Of a stretch of DNA of 64,000 bases, positions 21,844-33,332 are shown one piece after another. The notes under the pieces are model-generated. The model made no database searches and had not been told where the DNA came from. It saw only the letters and a list, made by a program, of their open reading frames with translations. The stretch is taken from NCBI GenBank assembly GCA_024180945.1, contig JAKSGN010000007.1, positions 1,426,001 through 1,490,000 on the forward strand, in the 5' to 3' direction. Source of the stretch: Macrophomina tecta (lineage: Eukaryota; Ascomycota; Dothideomycetes; Botryosphaeriales; Botryosphaeriaceae). A program made the translations under genes and the position numbers. Positions within the stretch are counted from its first letter, which is position 1, and every line of letters starts with the position of its first letter.

Positions 21844-23115
21844 TCAAGCCGATAACGCGTAGCCCTTCTCAGTTTCTTTCAAGGCCCCAGCAATCCTCCT
21901 TCCCACCTCGACGCCTTCTTCGATCCAGCTCCACCACTGTTTGTCTCTCAAGGCATCGTCATTACAGCTTCCAGTTTCGATGTAGTCCAGCAGCGCGGTC
22001 TCCCATTCTCGCCGATCCGGACCGTCCTCAAAGATATGGTTGAGCCATGACAGCCTGCGGCCCATGGTATCCGGGTTCAGATACACGAGCGCGCCAAGCA
22101 TAGCCTTTCTTGACGAGAAATTGGCCTGTATGCGACGTATCTGAACGTTGCAGGAGTACTTGAGCCAGTTCTTGATGCTGTGCTGCGGGGAGTAGCCGTA
22201 CTGACTGGCGATGGCACACCAGAACACCCAGAAGGAGATGACCAGGGCGTTCCAGTCCTGTTTGGTGCACGCGACAATGGCGAGCACCCACTGGCCGAGT
22301 ATCATGATCCTCATGATGAGACGCACCGGCTGTGACATAGCAAGTCCGGGCTCGCGGTAGAGCGGCCGTCGGAGGAGTGAGCTGAGCGCGCGATTGCCGC
22401 CATAGAAACCCCACCAGTCCGTTGCATTCAAGCTGTCTGCTACCAGCGTCAGTCGCCGAAATTCTGAGGCTCGGCTGTCCAAGGTCCTGGGCTCGCCGCC
22501 GTGGGTGAGGAACGCTACGACTCCGCTGAGCGGCATGAGGACAATGTACGCCGCGGCTACGTACAAACCCGCGAGGAAGCTGAAGATCAGGACTGCAATC
22601 CAGAGGAGCCAGCCGAGTGAAGAAACGATGCAATAACGGACCGATTGCTGACCGAAAAGGGCTTTCCTCACCCGTGAGCCGCAGGAGGTCTGGATGGTGG
22701 TCACGTGGAGGAAATCGAGTCTCTGGATCCTTGCCTCGCCGTTCAAAAGGTGACGGCTGCCATTCGAGATCTTTGCCTCGACGGGGAGATCAGAAACGCA
22801 GAGACGCACTGTTGTTGATGCGTTGCTTTGATAGCAATCTCCGTGCCGGCAGTCAATGCAGTTGAGTGCGCTCCCGCAGCTGTCAACTTTGTCGAGACAG
22901 CAGGCGGTGGTATTGTCCCTGTTGGAGAGAAGCAGCCGGGCATCCTTGGGCGTGATTGTCCAGTTCCAGAGCGGTACCAAGCCGTTGAGCTCGAAGACGT
23001 GAAATTTCAGGGATACATCAATGAGCTCAATGAAGACAGCAAGGGGAAGGATGTGGGCGAGCTGCTGGACCCACTCCGGAAGATGAGGTAATAAGAGAAG
23101 AGGTGAGGAGGGCAT
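21844..23115 (-). CDS. Hypothetical multi-pass membrane protein with Cys-rich extracytoplasmic loop
   Basis: A 423-aa single-exon protein; I do not recognise a named family. Residues 12-45 form a hydrophobic or amphipathic segment (HILPLAVFIELIDVSL). Residues 70-95 hold a cysteine cluster (C72, C73, C80, C86, C89, C94) with nearby N-glycosylation sequons (NTT, NAS, NGS), which suggests a lumenal or extracellular domain. Transmembrane segments follow at about 165-205 (WLLWIAVLIFSFLAGLYVA and a second one), 265-285 (MRIMILGQWVLAIVAC) and 290-310. The C-terminal 100 residues are charged and probably cytosolic. It stands alone in a gene-poor stretch. No intron is needed. Function unknown. Confidence 0.6.
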   Translation of the reverse strand: MPSSPLLLLPHLPEWVQQLAHILPLAVFIELIDVSLKFHVFELNGLVPLWNWTITPKDARLLLSNRDNTTACCLDKVDSCGSALNCIDCRHGDCYQSNASTTVRLCVSDLPVEAKISNGSRHLLNGEARIQRLDFLHVTTIQTSCGSRVRKALFGQQSVRYCIVSSLGWLLWIAVLIFSFLAGLYVAAAYIVLMPLSGVVAFLTHGGEPRTLDSRASEFRRLTLVADSLNATDWWGFYGGNRALSSLLRRPLYREPGLAMSQPVRLIMRIMILGQWVLAIVACTKQDWNALVISFWVFWCAIASQYGYSPQHSIKNWLKYSCNVQIRRIQANFSSRKAMLGALVYLNPDTMGRRLSWLNHIFEDGPDRREWETALLDYIETGSCNDDALRDKQWWSWIEEGVEVGRRIAGALKETEKGYALSA

Positions 23116-25028
23116 CTTGTCAGCTCCAGAAAGCGAATCTTGTGAAATGCATGAGGCGAGGAGCAGTCTAAGTGCTCAGTGGTGAGTTCGAAGGGATGGA
23201 AGTAGTTATCTCCTCTCACCGTCTGCATCCTCGCTGAACAGCGAAGGCTGCATATGGACCCACCTCTGTGCTGCCGGCTGCACCTGATTCCCCACTGTCT
23301 GCGGACGGATGCTCTCTGACGTGTCTTCTTTAACGTCGATCATGGACCCTTCGCTTAAGAAGTTCCGGAGGATTGGGCCCCACAGACGCTCACGCTCTTT
23401 CTTCAACTCCACGTAGGTACAAGAGTAATACTAAAAAATGGACCATTGGAAACTCAGAAGATGGATTTGTGTGGATATATGCTTGAAAAGAGCATTTCTT
23501 GAATCAATTTCGAACGATGCTTCCGAAGAAACCAAAGACCCGTGCGAGGCGCCAGGACGACAGTCGAGATACACAACTGTGTCGAAGTGTGGAGTCAGGG
23601 GTGGGCGTATATCACTTCTCGCTAATACGTGGAATATGAGTCGCGCCGCCCATGGCAATCATGGAAGGCGAACCCCGTATAGACAAATGCCTCCCTCGAA
23701 TGACATCAATCGGCGAGTTGTATTTCCTTCATTTGCAGTATCTCCATGGGGCCAGGAAGGTGCTTGCCGAAGTGATTTTGAGGAATACACCGCGCTTTGT
23801 ACTTTCGCAGGAACACCACCGCGACCAGTCACAACAGAGTGGTCCACAATTCCATCAGAGCAGTGTCTGATATGGTGGACACTGGCGGTCCACTCCCGGG
23901 AAGAGGATATATCCGTCCTGTCAGCTTTTCTTTGACCACTTGAGGAATCGCGTCAAGCAAATGCTGATGACCACAAACCTTGAACAGCTGCTTCCATGTG
24001 AAGCAATCCCAGATTGTACGTATGGGGAGATCCAGAGCCATCCCATTGAATTCTCCACATGCCCTTCGGCCGCTTCTTCGATGCCATAAACGAGTCTGTA
24101 CGACGATATCTGCACCTTCCGACGCGACCCACCAGGATCTCCCAAAATACCCTGGGCCAATGCTCTCTGCACTGACCAGCGTAGGATGCATTCGCGGCCA
24201 CAAATCCGGGCCAATGCCACCCTCTCACGACCGCGCCGCTTGCTTCCTCATCTGACAGGGCCGTAACGATGAATCTGCCACTGACATCGTATTCAAGATT
24301 CTCGGACTGCGGCATCCCAGTAAAAGGCTCGGCTGAGATGGATATTAGCGATTTCTTCAGACGAGGATGCGACAATCCGAATTGATGTCTTTCAATAGGT
24401 GATGGATATCCCCAGGGATCTGCGACTTACCTTCTGCATTTATGTAATGAGATCTCAAGGACGTCGTATCAAAAGGGAGAAGAGCGGAAATAGACCATCC
24501 CGAGGATCGCTAAACAACTCCTGTATCTCCAACCAAGGGATCTCCTTCCTAGATGTTGCCATTACTTTGACGTTTGACGCTAGCAGGTATCCGCGAATTG
24601 GTGACCGAACTGTACATTGTCGATATTAGAAAGGAGCTCCTTCATATCGCAAACCCGGCTAGGAGGCCGGGTAGCTGTGTTTGCAAGTGTCGAGATAAGG
24701 CAAGTCGTTTTATTCGAGGGATAGTCCTAAAACCGATGTGAGGTGTATTTATGTCCGTAGATCCAGGAAAGGACAGTCATGTTCTGTGAATGCAGAGCTG
24801 TTAATGCACCCTATAGACGGTTATGGGGTGAAAAACTGTCTTTGATTGTGTCCTAAAATGCATAATAGCTTTAAAACCAACCTTGCGTTTATCCAGTAAC
24901 ACCGTATCTCCCCATAAGATGCAACAGTCGTTGGTGCGCAGCAGATGGCAGTCTCAGGAGTGATTCGACAGCTGCAAAATTTCGGCGAATGAGACCTTTA
25001 ATTGCTAGTAATTTTTCTCCCATTTACT
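23116..25028. other. Gene-poor interval upstream of the membrane protein
   Basis: No supported gene. Minus-strand frames at 23206-23412 and 23829-24375 are fairly protein-like but short, in different frames, and cannot be spliced together with confidence. The 23829-24203 part contains a Trp-rich stretch GYFGRSWWVASEGADI. They could be remnants of a decayed gene. A GC-rich hairpin lies at 24649-24684. Confidence 0.35.
24649..24684. repeat. GC-rich imperfect inverted repeat (hairpin)
   Basis: CCCGGC at 24654-24659 pairs with GCCGGG at 24666-24671 across a 6-nt loop. GCAAA at 24649-24653 pairs with TTTGC at 24680-24684 with an 8-nt bulge on the 3' side. It stands out from the A+T-richer surroundings. 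Its function is unknown. Confidence 0.55.
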
Positions 25029-26793
25029 TTACTCAGCCCTCTCGCCCTCCTTGTCTGCGAGGCCTTCCAATTGCGCCCTCAACCCCTCTTTACCCACCCT
25101 CATCGCTCTGTTTAGCTGCTCTTCTTCCTCCCTTAGCCTGCCCTTTCCATAAGCCAGATCCCTCTGTTGCCTTCTCTTTTCTTCCTGAACTCTTCGCTCA
25201 CGCTCAGCAAGGGCCTTCTCTCTCCTCTCGCGATCTTTCTTCTTCCGTTCCGCTTCTTCCAACTCCTCCGCGGATTGCTCGGTAAGTTCTGGAGCAGGAG
25301 GTAGTGTAGAAATATACGCCTCAATCATTGGGTCTCTCACCGACGCCGGTAGGGAAATAAAGCGCAGGTCTCGCAATAAGACCGAAGGCAGGTTAGCCAT
25401 AGAGGTTGAACGGTTGAGCTGAGTAACAGGGATGGTTTTGAGGAGGGCTGATAGGTCGGACTTGCGGGTGCTTTCTGGCAGCTTCAAGCGGTTAATGTGC
25501 TCGCGGTACCACTTCTCCCTGTCTTTGTCGAGAAGCTTAGGGTTCTTCATCTCGGGTTCTTTCTTGAACTTCCTGCGGAATTCAGGCCAGTAGAGTTTCG
25601 GTGTGGCGTGTTTGTGCAGAAATGCGATGTACGGGATAGCAGGATCCTCCTTTGCAGCCTTTTCGCGCTGCTCCTTTAATGCTTGAGCTTTGTTGCGCGA
25701 CCACTCCTCCCAAGCCTCTTTACGCGCTTTCATCGTAGTGAGCGCGGTGTAGCGGTCATCATTGAGGATGCGGCCTTCCTCAATAATCTTGTCCCAGGTG
25801 GAGAAAGGGTTGCAGTTGTAGTCGTCCAACAGTTCCCGAAATAACGCCTTGGAATCCTCCTCAGTCAACATCAGACCCTCCGAGCCCTCCGGTAGGTCTT
25901 CGCCACCATCGCCGTACTCCCCAGGGTCAAGGCCGTACTCTTCACCCATAGCCTGGAGTTGCCATGCAATATCGTCCTCGTCAAACTCGACGGCCTCATC
26001 CTCCTCACCCGTCTTTTGCCTCTTCGAGGGCCCGTCTTCTTCGGCATCTTCATCGTCCGTGACTTCGACTTCCTCGTATTCTTCACTGTCATAGTCCTTA
26101 TGCTCCGGCGCGGGAGTAACCGAAGGCCGCTCGCTACTACCTTCACGGGCTTCAGTAGCGGCCAATTCGGCGGCCGCGGCCTGCTCATCTTCGACATCAC
26201 TGGGCTCACCCCGCTCTCTTCTCTCGCGCTTCTCGCGCTCGAGTCGGTCGAACTCAATCACACCCTTCATCACATCCGGCGGGAACTTCCAGAAGCTCTC
26301 CTTCGTTTCAGGGTTGTGCACAAACCTCCGTCCCAGCTTCGTCTTGACCAGAACCCAGGGTGCGCAATCAGGTATGGGATACTTGTGCTTGGGACGGTCT
26401 TCGGGCTGGTAGCGGCGGCGATCCTGGTAGCTGTGGCCGCCGCGAAAGTTGCCTCGTCCGCCATGGTGCGGGATGGGAAATGGTTGTTGATATTGGTCTG
26501 GGAAGCCGGCCTGGAACGGGGCGGCCGGGAAGGCGTTCGGCGGGTACGCTGGGTTTAAGGGCACTTGCGGTTGAATGGGCTCCGGGGCGGGTGCGGGGCG
26601 CTGGTAGGTGGACTTCTTGGTCTCGGCATGGTAGTAGTAGGTGTGGCCTGCAACGAGCATTAGCTGCGGATGATGGTGATGATGGCGCAGGGTGCAATTG
26701 CGCACCTGAGGGAGCTTTGTGCTCTGTCCAGCCGGGGGGGAGAGGCGGCGGGACAGGAGCCGCGGGAGCGGGCTTGTAGGTCGACCTGAGCAT
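25029..26793 (-). CDS. URN1: WW/FF-domain pre-mRNA splicing factor (Urn1/Dre4-like)
   Basis: Nuclear splicing factor linked in yeasts to the spliceosome. A 58-nt intron (26648-26705) interrupts the first WW domain. Joining 26706-26793 to 25029-26647 gives 568 aa and the clean WW sequence LPPGWTEHKAPSG + HTYYYHAETKK, in which the second Trp is Tyr (STYQRP). A Pro/Gln-rich linker with an RGG patch (HHGGRGNFRGGH) follows, then a second WW-like unit near residues 125-155 (PWVLVKTKLGRRFVHNP..KESFWKFP). Next come an acidic Glu-rich region and an FF domain (SKALFRELLDDYNCNPF, DDRYTAL). The Arg/Glu coiled-coil tail is highly charged. A longer frame from 26951 would lose the WW start, so I chose the ATG at 26793. 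It is divergent from PRE9, with 315 bp between the start codons. Confidence 0.87.
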
Positions 26794-27108
26794 GGCTTGC
26801 GGTGGTCGAGGTCGGGGAAGATGGAGGGCGGAAAGTTGGTCGCGGCGGGCAATGATGCTTTTGGTCTTGGCGCGCTGTCGGCGAGGATTTCTTCGTTTGG
26901 GTGAGACTGAATGAAGTGGTTGCCGCGCCGCCCAAACGTCCGTGTCAGCACGCCCGGCGGATCTACGCGTCGGAGCTTGCCTGGAGCTCAGCCATCACTT
27001 CCATCAACCACCACACGCCCGTCCTCCCGCCGTCTTCCCGCCACTACGTGCTCCATCGCTCTCTCTCCCCTGCTGCTTCCACTCGACTTTCCATAGCTAC
27101 CGCCCACC
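26794..27108. promoter_or_regulatory. Shared divergent promoter URN1-like / PRE9
   Basis: 315 bp between the start codons of two divergent genes. It is GC-rich with pyrimidine stretches just before the PRE9 ATG (CACCATG context at 27105-27111). No proteasome control element of the yeast GGTGGCAAA type was found. Confidence 0.6.
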
Positions 27109-28085
27109 ATGTCGCGGAGATACGATTCGAGAGTCAGTCGCCCCAAGCTTGCCTCGTTGGCCCGCCAGTAGCTAACCACGTCCCGGTAGACGACCATCTT
27201 CTCGCCCGAGGGTCGCCTCTACCAGGTCGAATATGCTCTCGAGGCCATCTCGCATGCCGGCACAGCTCTCGGTATCCTCGCACAGGACGGCATCGTGCTC
27301 GCCGCCGAGCGCAAGGTCACCAGCAAGCTGCTGGAGCAAGACACCTCCGCCGAGAAGCTCTATATCCTCAATGAGTGCGTCCCGCTATCAGCTCCGGGCC
27401 ATATCACTGCCACTGACACCCCGGCCTCGCAGCAACATGATCTGCGCAGTAGCAGGAATGACGGCCGATGCCAACATCCTCATCAACTACGCCCGCCAGG
27501 CTGCCCAGCGCTACCTGCTGACCTACAACGAGGACATCCCGTGCGAGCAGCTCGTGCGCCGGCTATGCGATTTGAAGCAGGGTTACACCCAGCACGGTGG
27601 TCTGCGTCCCTTCGGTGTCTCCTTCATCTACGCCGGCTATGACCCCCAGCGCCAGTTCCAGCTGTACCAGAGTAACCCTTCCGGCAACTACGGCGGCTGG
27701 AAGGCCACTAGCGTCGGTGCCAACAACGCCAGCGCTCAGAGCTTGCTCAAGCAGGACTACAAGGAGGAGTGTGATCTCAAGGAGGCCTGTGGTCTGGCCG
27801 TCAAGGTGCTCAGCAAGACCATGGATTCGACCAAGCTAAGCAGCGAGAAGAGTGCGTTTCCACGTCTAATTCTTCTGCTGGAACCCATAGTCGCTAACAT
27901 CTATCCTAGTCGAGTTCGCCACCGTTGGCCGCACCAAGTCGGGCAAGATCTACCACCACCTCTGGGCCGCCGATGAGATCGACGCCCTGCTCAAGGAGCA
28001 CGGCCTGGCCAAGGCCTCGGATGCGGAGACGACGGAGGAGCGGGTGGGTACGGCGGGCTACGCGGAGAACAGGCCGGAGAGCTAA
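27109..28085 (+). CDS. PRE9: 20S proteasome subunit alpha-3 (Pre9/PSMA4)
   Basis: Alpha-ring subunit of the 20S proteasome, structural and part of the gate. Four exons (27109-27132, 27190-27374, 27433-27851, 27910-28085) with introns of 57-58 nt give 267 aa. The first exon encodes only MSRRYDSR; the alpha-subunit signature continues as [18 protein letters not shown] across the first intron. Further matches to Pre9 are [59 protein letters not shown] and [18 protein letters not shown]. After the third intron the tail [17 protein letters not shown] is followed by a divergent acidic C-terminus. There is no N-terminal Thr nucleophile, as expected for an alpha subunit. Confidence 0.95.
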
Positions 28086-28702
28086 ATGATGGAATTTCTT
28101 GCATGGGCGGGACGCTTCAAATGACGGATTACGGGAATGTAATATACCTGCCTCTTTCATGAGATTCTGATCCATTCACGACAGAACGCCGCGAATAGAG
28201 GGGTATAGATGTGTGAAGTGAGTACGGGTGAATCTAAAACGAGACTACACGATTCAATAAAACGTCGAACATTCGGTTGCCCCATGACGACGCCTCAAAA
28301 GTGTCTGTCGGTGCATTTGGGCTCTGAAGAAGCTGGGGCTTCTCTCCAGATTAACCCCTTGCTCGACAGTCAGAAGCCGAGCGCACCTTTTCCGCACCAA
28401 TCCACACAATAAGCTTACAGTCAGCCATCGCCAAAATCCCCGGATCACTGCTCGACAACATTCAACCACGATACCGCTGGCCTCTCAAAGGTAAATGGGA
28501 AAAACTGCTCTTTCACGAATCGAACGCCGGAGCCGATAAGTCAGCAAGCCATGAGGCTAGGCTATCTCCCGAATACACCTGATCAACTAACCAAACCCCC
28601 CAAGTGCGACATTCATTCGCTCTTCTTTTCGCTGCCCCAGCCAAAACCGACGACGAAAGCAAAGTCGAGTTGAACTGGAATTGCGGGAGAGATAGGGGGA
28701 GG

Positions 28703-28710
<8 letters not shown>

Positions 28711-28735
<25 letters not shown>
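28711..28735 (+). repeat. (GA)n microsatellite, about 12 units
   Basis: Near-perfect GA dinucleotide repeat within a longer purine-rich block (28680-28740). Confidence 0.85.
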
Positions 28736-28736
<1 letters not shown>

Positions 28737-29547
28737 AGTCAGAGCGAATGATGATGGCGAGTGCACTTGGTGTTTTGGTGACGTTGTCGGAGGAGCGTGG
28801 GGGATGGAGGCGAATGAGTTTTTAACGGATAGTGTTGAAAAGGTCGACGGAGGACTTCGCTTGCGGTGGGTAGAGGGGGGTGGTACGGGTGAGGGATTGC
28901 TTGCACGAGGAGTGGAGCTCGTTGTTTTGTGAGCCGGACGAGGGCACGAGAGAGAAAAGTGAGTGCATGTTTGGATTCGCACGAGGGCAGACGGACAGGT
29001 GCCGGCATGCACAGGATCTATACGGAAGACTACGGCCGGCAAGGAAGCACGCGGGGGGTTGAGTAGTTGGAGCGCAGAGGGCGGGCTTCTGTGCTCGAAC
29101 ACGATCAAGTCGTTCAATATCAGGTTTTCTGGCAAACTGCATAATCCTTGCTCCAACTGCTTGAGTGGGCGGTGGCGAACCGCTGTACGGGAATAATCGC
29201 GCTCCTGCCGATCTGAGACGGCAGGCCATTCTACTTGTCCATTACTTCAACCTTTGTTGTGTTGCCGGAGCCTCTCATAACACAAGCCATTGAAGTCCCT
29301 GTCAATTTTTCGCACTTGCTCATCATCTTTCCTTAAGAATGCTGCTGCCAACCATGTTCCGACGATTAGTCAGTAGGTACAGAATCCCACAGGAAAGGAC
29401 GTGAAGGGATCAGACCCAGAGCCACAACCAGTCGATTGGAGGAGAGTTTTTAACGACACTGTCATTGCACGCCAGGGTGGGTAACGTTTTTGTTCCTTTT
29501 TAGAAGGAGTGCTTGAAACTGGTAGTCCAATGTTTTCTTTTCTGTTC

Positions 29548-29567
29548 TTTTTTTTTTTTTTTTTTTT
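29548..29567 (+). repeat. Poly-T tract, 20 nt
   Basis: Uninterrupted T run in the 28-33 kb desert. Confidence 0.9.
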
Positions 29568-32500
29568 AATAAAAGCGACAGTATGAGGCGACATTCTGAT
29601 AGTCGCGAAGCTGACAATAAAAGACTGGGCAGTTCTGCGCATGAGTGGAGGCTTTCACAAGCACGAGGCTGGTCGCACGGGATTAGTTTACGGAAGGAGA
29701 GTCGAATACATAATCAAGGAGGGAGTTGTGGGTGGAAGTTCGTGGATGGACGGTATGACAATCTGCTCAGGCAGAGAATTCGAACGTAAACAAGAACTCA
29801 TCTCGGCTTGTAGAGTATATGGAAATGGGAAAGGAAAAAAGCAAAGCAAACTTCTAGTCTCAGAGGCCGGGAGTAGTTGAACAGCCTATGATTCCCGTTT
29901 CGCACCGCCGATGGTACACAGGTAGCAAGGAACTAGCAACAGACACAAAAAGATACCCATTGCAGCTCCTGCAAGGCTATTTATATAGCATAATTGAGCA
30001 CGAGGGACTTGATAAGTAAAAAGGAGTCTCCTTGCTCAACTTGCTGCCATGCGACGTATGTTCCAAATATATCTGAGCCGTTCTATTTTTGGCGACGAGG
30101 TCTGGAAAAGCTCAATATTCACAAGGAAAATCGAATGTCAACATATCAAGAGGGGCACCGTGATATTAGTTAATACCAATGAAAGATGGCCGATACATGG
30201 TATGCCCGGTAAGTTTGTCTCATATCCGCTCCACAAGCGGAAAAAGCAGACATGCCATTGGAGGAGTGGCGGAACTATGTACACCGATAAAGCGGAGCTA
30301 GAAAGGTGTGGTCCTCTTTTGTAGATGCGGGACAGGGGCCACGATTTTGATTGATTAAAATTAACCAAGTACAACGTATAGAGAGCTCGTTCGCGCTTGC
30401 TTCCAGGCTTTCTAGACAGATAGCGCGAACAGGCATACCTAGTCCGGGGAAGTGCGGGCCTCCATCCTTCGGCTCCCATTGCAAGAGATGCGAGAAAAGT
30501 AATCTTGGCACTCTGGGGCATCGTCAGACTTCGTGCTTAACCACACGGAATGGCGGCCCGTCAATGTTCACTGCATAGCAGCTATCGGAGCGAAGCCTAT
30601 AATGGGGTGGAAAAAGCAATGTTGCCGATGCACCTGCAAGATAAGTCTCAAGAGAACTGTAGTAATAAGCGCAGACACGCGTCGGAGCAGAATCAGCCAC
30701 CCGGATACAAGTGCGTATAACTCCGGTTCCCTTCCAGTGTCGGACGATTGCTCCGACTCCCCAGAGTAGCGTGAGTTGTGATACTTTTTGAGACGAGCCC
30801 CATAAGGGACGTTGAAATAAGACATCCACAGTCCACTTGTTACGGAACTAGTCAGCTTTAGTGGCTATGGAGCCCGTAGTCTCGAGCTAGCATTCGCTCG
30901 CTTGCTCACGTCCCCTAACGTCCTTAAGCCAACGGTGATCGGCGTTCATGCACCGAGAAGGAGAAACCGGCAATCTCCTCTACTAGCAGGCCGCCTCCGG
31001 CCGCGTCCCCCTGGCTAACAGACAACTCGGATCTCGAAAGACGTGAAGCCCGAGGCAGACTGCCTTACTTGTTTTCATTGGCTGGGAGTGTGCCCCGAGA
31101 GCTGAGGGCGGGATATACGCGCGGCCAGGTTACTGCCGGAAGGTGAGGGGTCGGCACAACACTGCGCACGTGGCGGACCCCCTGATCTTCTGCTTGGTGA
31201 GGTCTTAGCCAGGCTGCCATGTGGGTGTCGCACCTGTTAATTGGATCCTGCGCATTATTGAAAGGCGACTGCGGGAGCGCCTTCGGGGCCAGCACGAGCT
31301 TGGTCCTTGTTCCAGAAACATGGCTCTGAGACCGAAGGGATGCACAGCATCCAGCGAACGCCTTTGCGCGAGCTACCTTTGTTTAGCTTTTTCGTGTAAG
31401 AGCGTGCTTGTCCAATGCGCAGCTCAGGGACCTCAACCAACGACTCATGAAACGAGCCCTTGCTCTGGCAACATGCGGTTCACGGGCCTGCGCCATTTTG
31501 AAATGGGGACGAGACGTTCGAGAAGAAATGCGACGATCGTCCAGCAGGTGAGCTGCAAGTAGTGTAAATTTGGAAATGCATGGAGATGTGGAGACATGGT
31601 GGAGGGGGCGTGCAGCAGGCAGCACGAGGCCCTTGGCGCGGTGGCCAAATGAGTTGCGTCGTACAGGGACCGGTCACTTTCTCCAAGCAACGAGAAAAGG
31701 AGCGATAGAAACGGGCAATGCTCGTACCAATAGGATTAGCAGCGTGCAGCGTCGCGGTTTCTCGGGCCAGTGGTGGTAGGGAGCGTTTGCTCGAGCGGGA
31801 TTCCCGGTAAATGGCAGAGGCTTGACGCGCACCTATGGAATCGAGTTGCTGGTGGTCAGTCGATCGTCGGTGGCCACATACGGACATAACAGGAGCGGGG
31901 CGAATATTCCCGGGCACACGCGTTCCAATCAGCTGAGGCTTCCAGAAAGAAAAGCAGGCGGATGGAAGGCTCGCTCGCTAAGGCGCGACGAGCGCGACCT
32001 GCAGCTCTCATTTCTTAGACGCAGCTGAGGGGTCGAGGACGGCGTTGGTCGAGGGGAGATCGACCCGGGGCGCTCGTATTGGAGGACAATTGAAACAGAC
32101 AGAGACCAGGCCTCGCGTGAGGGAGCTGAAGGACGGCGAGCAACCCACATAAGCGACGCGTGGGAGTGGGCGAAGTGCGTCTGACGGGCCTCCTGTTCCC
32201 AGGCTCCCGGGCCCAGCACATGGCAGCCTCAGGGCTGACGATCCATCCTGTCGCCTAGGGGCTCGTGGTGGTGGAGGATGATGACGGCACCGCCGCGCAG
32301 GCACGAGGGGCGCGCAGAGGGCAGCCGGAGGGGTGGAATTCCGCGGCGGGACGACCATGGACAGGCGGCGTCCCCGGCGGGGGGCGGTCGCCAGCGCGAT
32401 CGGCCGTGGACGCGGCGCCACGAGATGAGATGATTTCATTCAGCCCTGCGGCGGGCGGAGGGTGGAGGGTGGGCCGGGCATGGGCTTGGCTTGGGCGAGA

Positions 32501-33332
32501 GCAGCCGGCCAGCATCTGGGAGGGAGATGCGGCACAGCTGGTGGGACAGTGCGGCTCCTGCAGGTGCGTGGCGTCGGCGGGCTGCAGCGAGACTGTTTGG
32601 GCGAAGCGGATCAGCAGGCGTTGCTTCTGGAAGGGTGGACGGCGTGGAGATTGGCCCAGCACAGACGGCGAGCGCTTCTGACGGCCGGCATCTCGGGCGG
32701 GAGATGCTGTTTCAGGGCGGCTGCAGGCCACACGTGGAGGCGCTGGCTGCTGGTGCAGAGCGGTGCGCGGGCGGGCGCGGTGGTGCTGGTGCTGGTGCTG
32801 GGCAGGCGTTGGGCGCGAGGCACCCGCGACCGCGACAAGACAGCCAGACGCGATCACCACGACCCGAATCTTCAGGCGGCGGAGTCTCGCACATATTGCG
32901 CACTGCAGATCCACGCTTGCGCGCGATCGGAGATATACACGCTGCTGGGTGAGCGGCGCCGCGGCTTACGACCGTCGCTCGCGGGCTACCTCTGGCCAGA
33001 GCTGGGGCCCTAAGCTCTGCGAGCCCCCTGCGTGTCCTAACCCTACATAGAGCGCCCTCTCTACAACACTAGGGCCGTCTTTTGGCCATACGCCTTCCGC
33101 CCTCCTGCAGGCCACCGCGCCCGTTTCACTCTTGCACCCACCGCTCACCCTACAAACGTCGCGTCTCCCGCCCTCGCCCCAGCTGCATCGCTCGCTCCTC
33201 GCTGCTCTTCCTCCAACGCCCGCCGCGACGCCCCGAGCATCACGACCACCACGCCAGACTCCAGGGGCCCTCGCCCCAAGCTGATGCACCAAGCACCCCG
33301 TCGCGGATGATTCCCTCGCCAACGCCGTCTCA

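Larger units (their letters stand above)
28086..33332. other. 5.2-kb intergenic desert upstream of the kinase
   Basis: No coding sequence I can support. Many short frames occur on both strands, but none has conserved motifs, a coherent start or plausible splicing. The left part holds a (GA)n repeat and a 20-T run. From about 32.0 kb the DNA becomes very GC-rich up to the kinase start. It may contain long UTRs, distal regulatory sequence or non-coding transcripts; nothing shows this directly. Confidence 0.5.

Noticed and set aside
23829..24375. Heterokaryon-incompatibility (HET) type gene.
   Set aside because: I looked for the usual HET landmarks (YVWG-like, GD..C..LG) and did not find them in any frame.
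28587..29156. 189-codon minus-strand frame.
   Set aside because: Largely the translation of a (GA)n microsatellite and Pro/Ser low complexity.
32255..32914. 219-codon minus-strand frame upstream of the kinase.
   Set aside because: Arg/Pro/Ser/Ala-rich translation typical of GC-rich non-coding DNA; several competing frames exist on the other strand.
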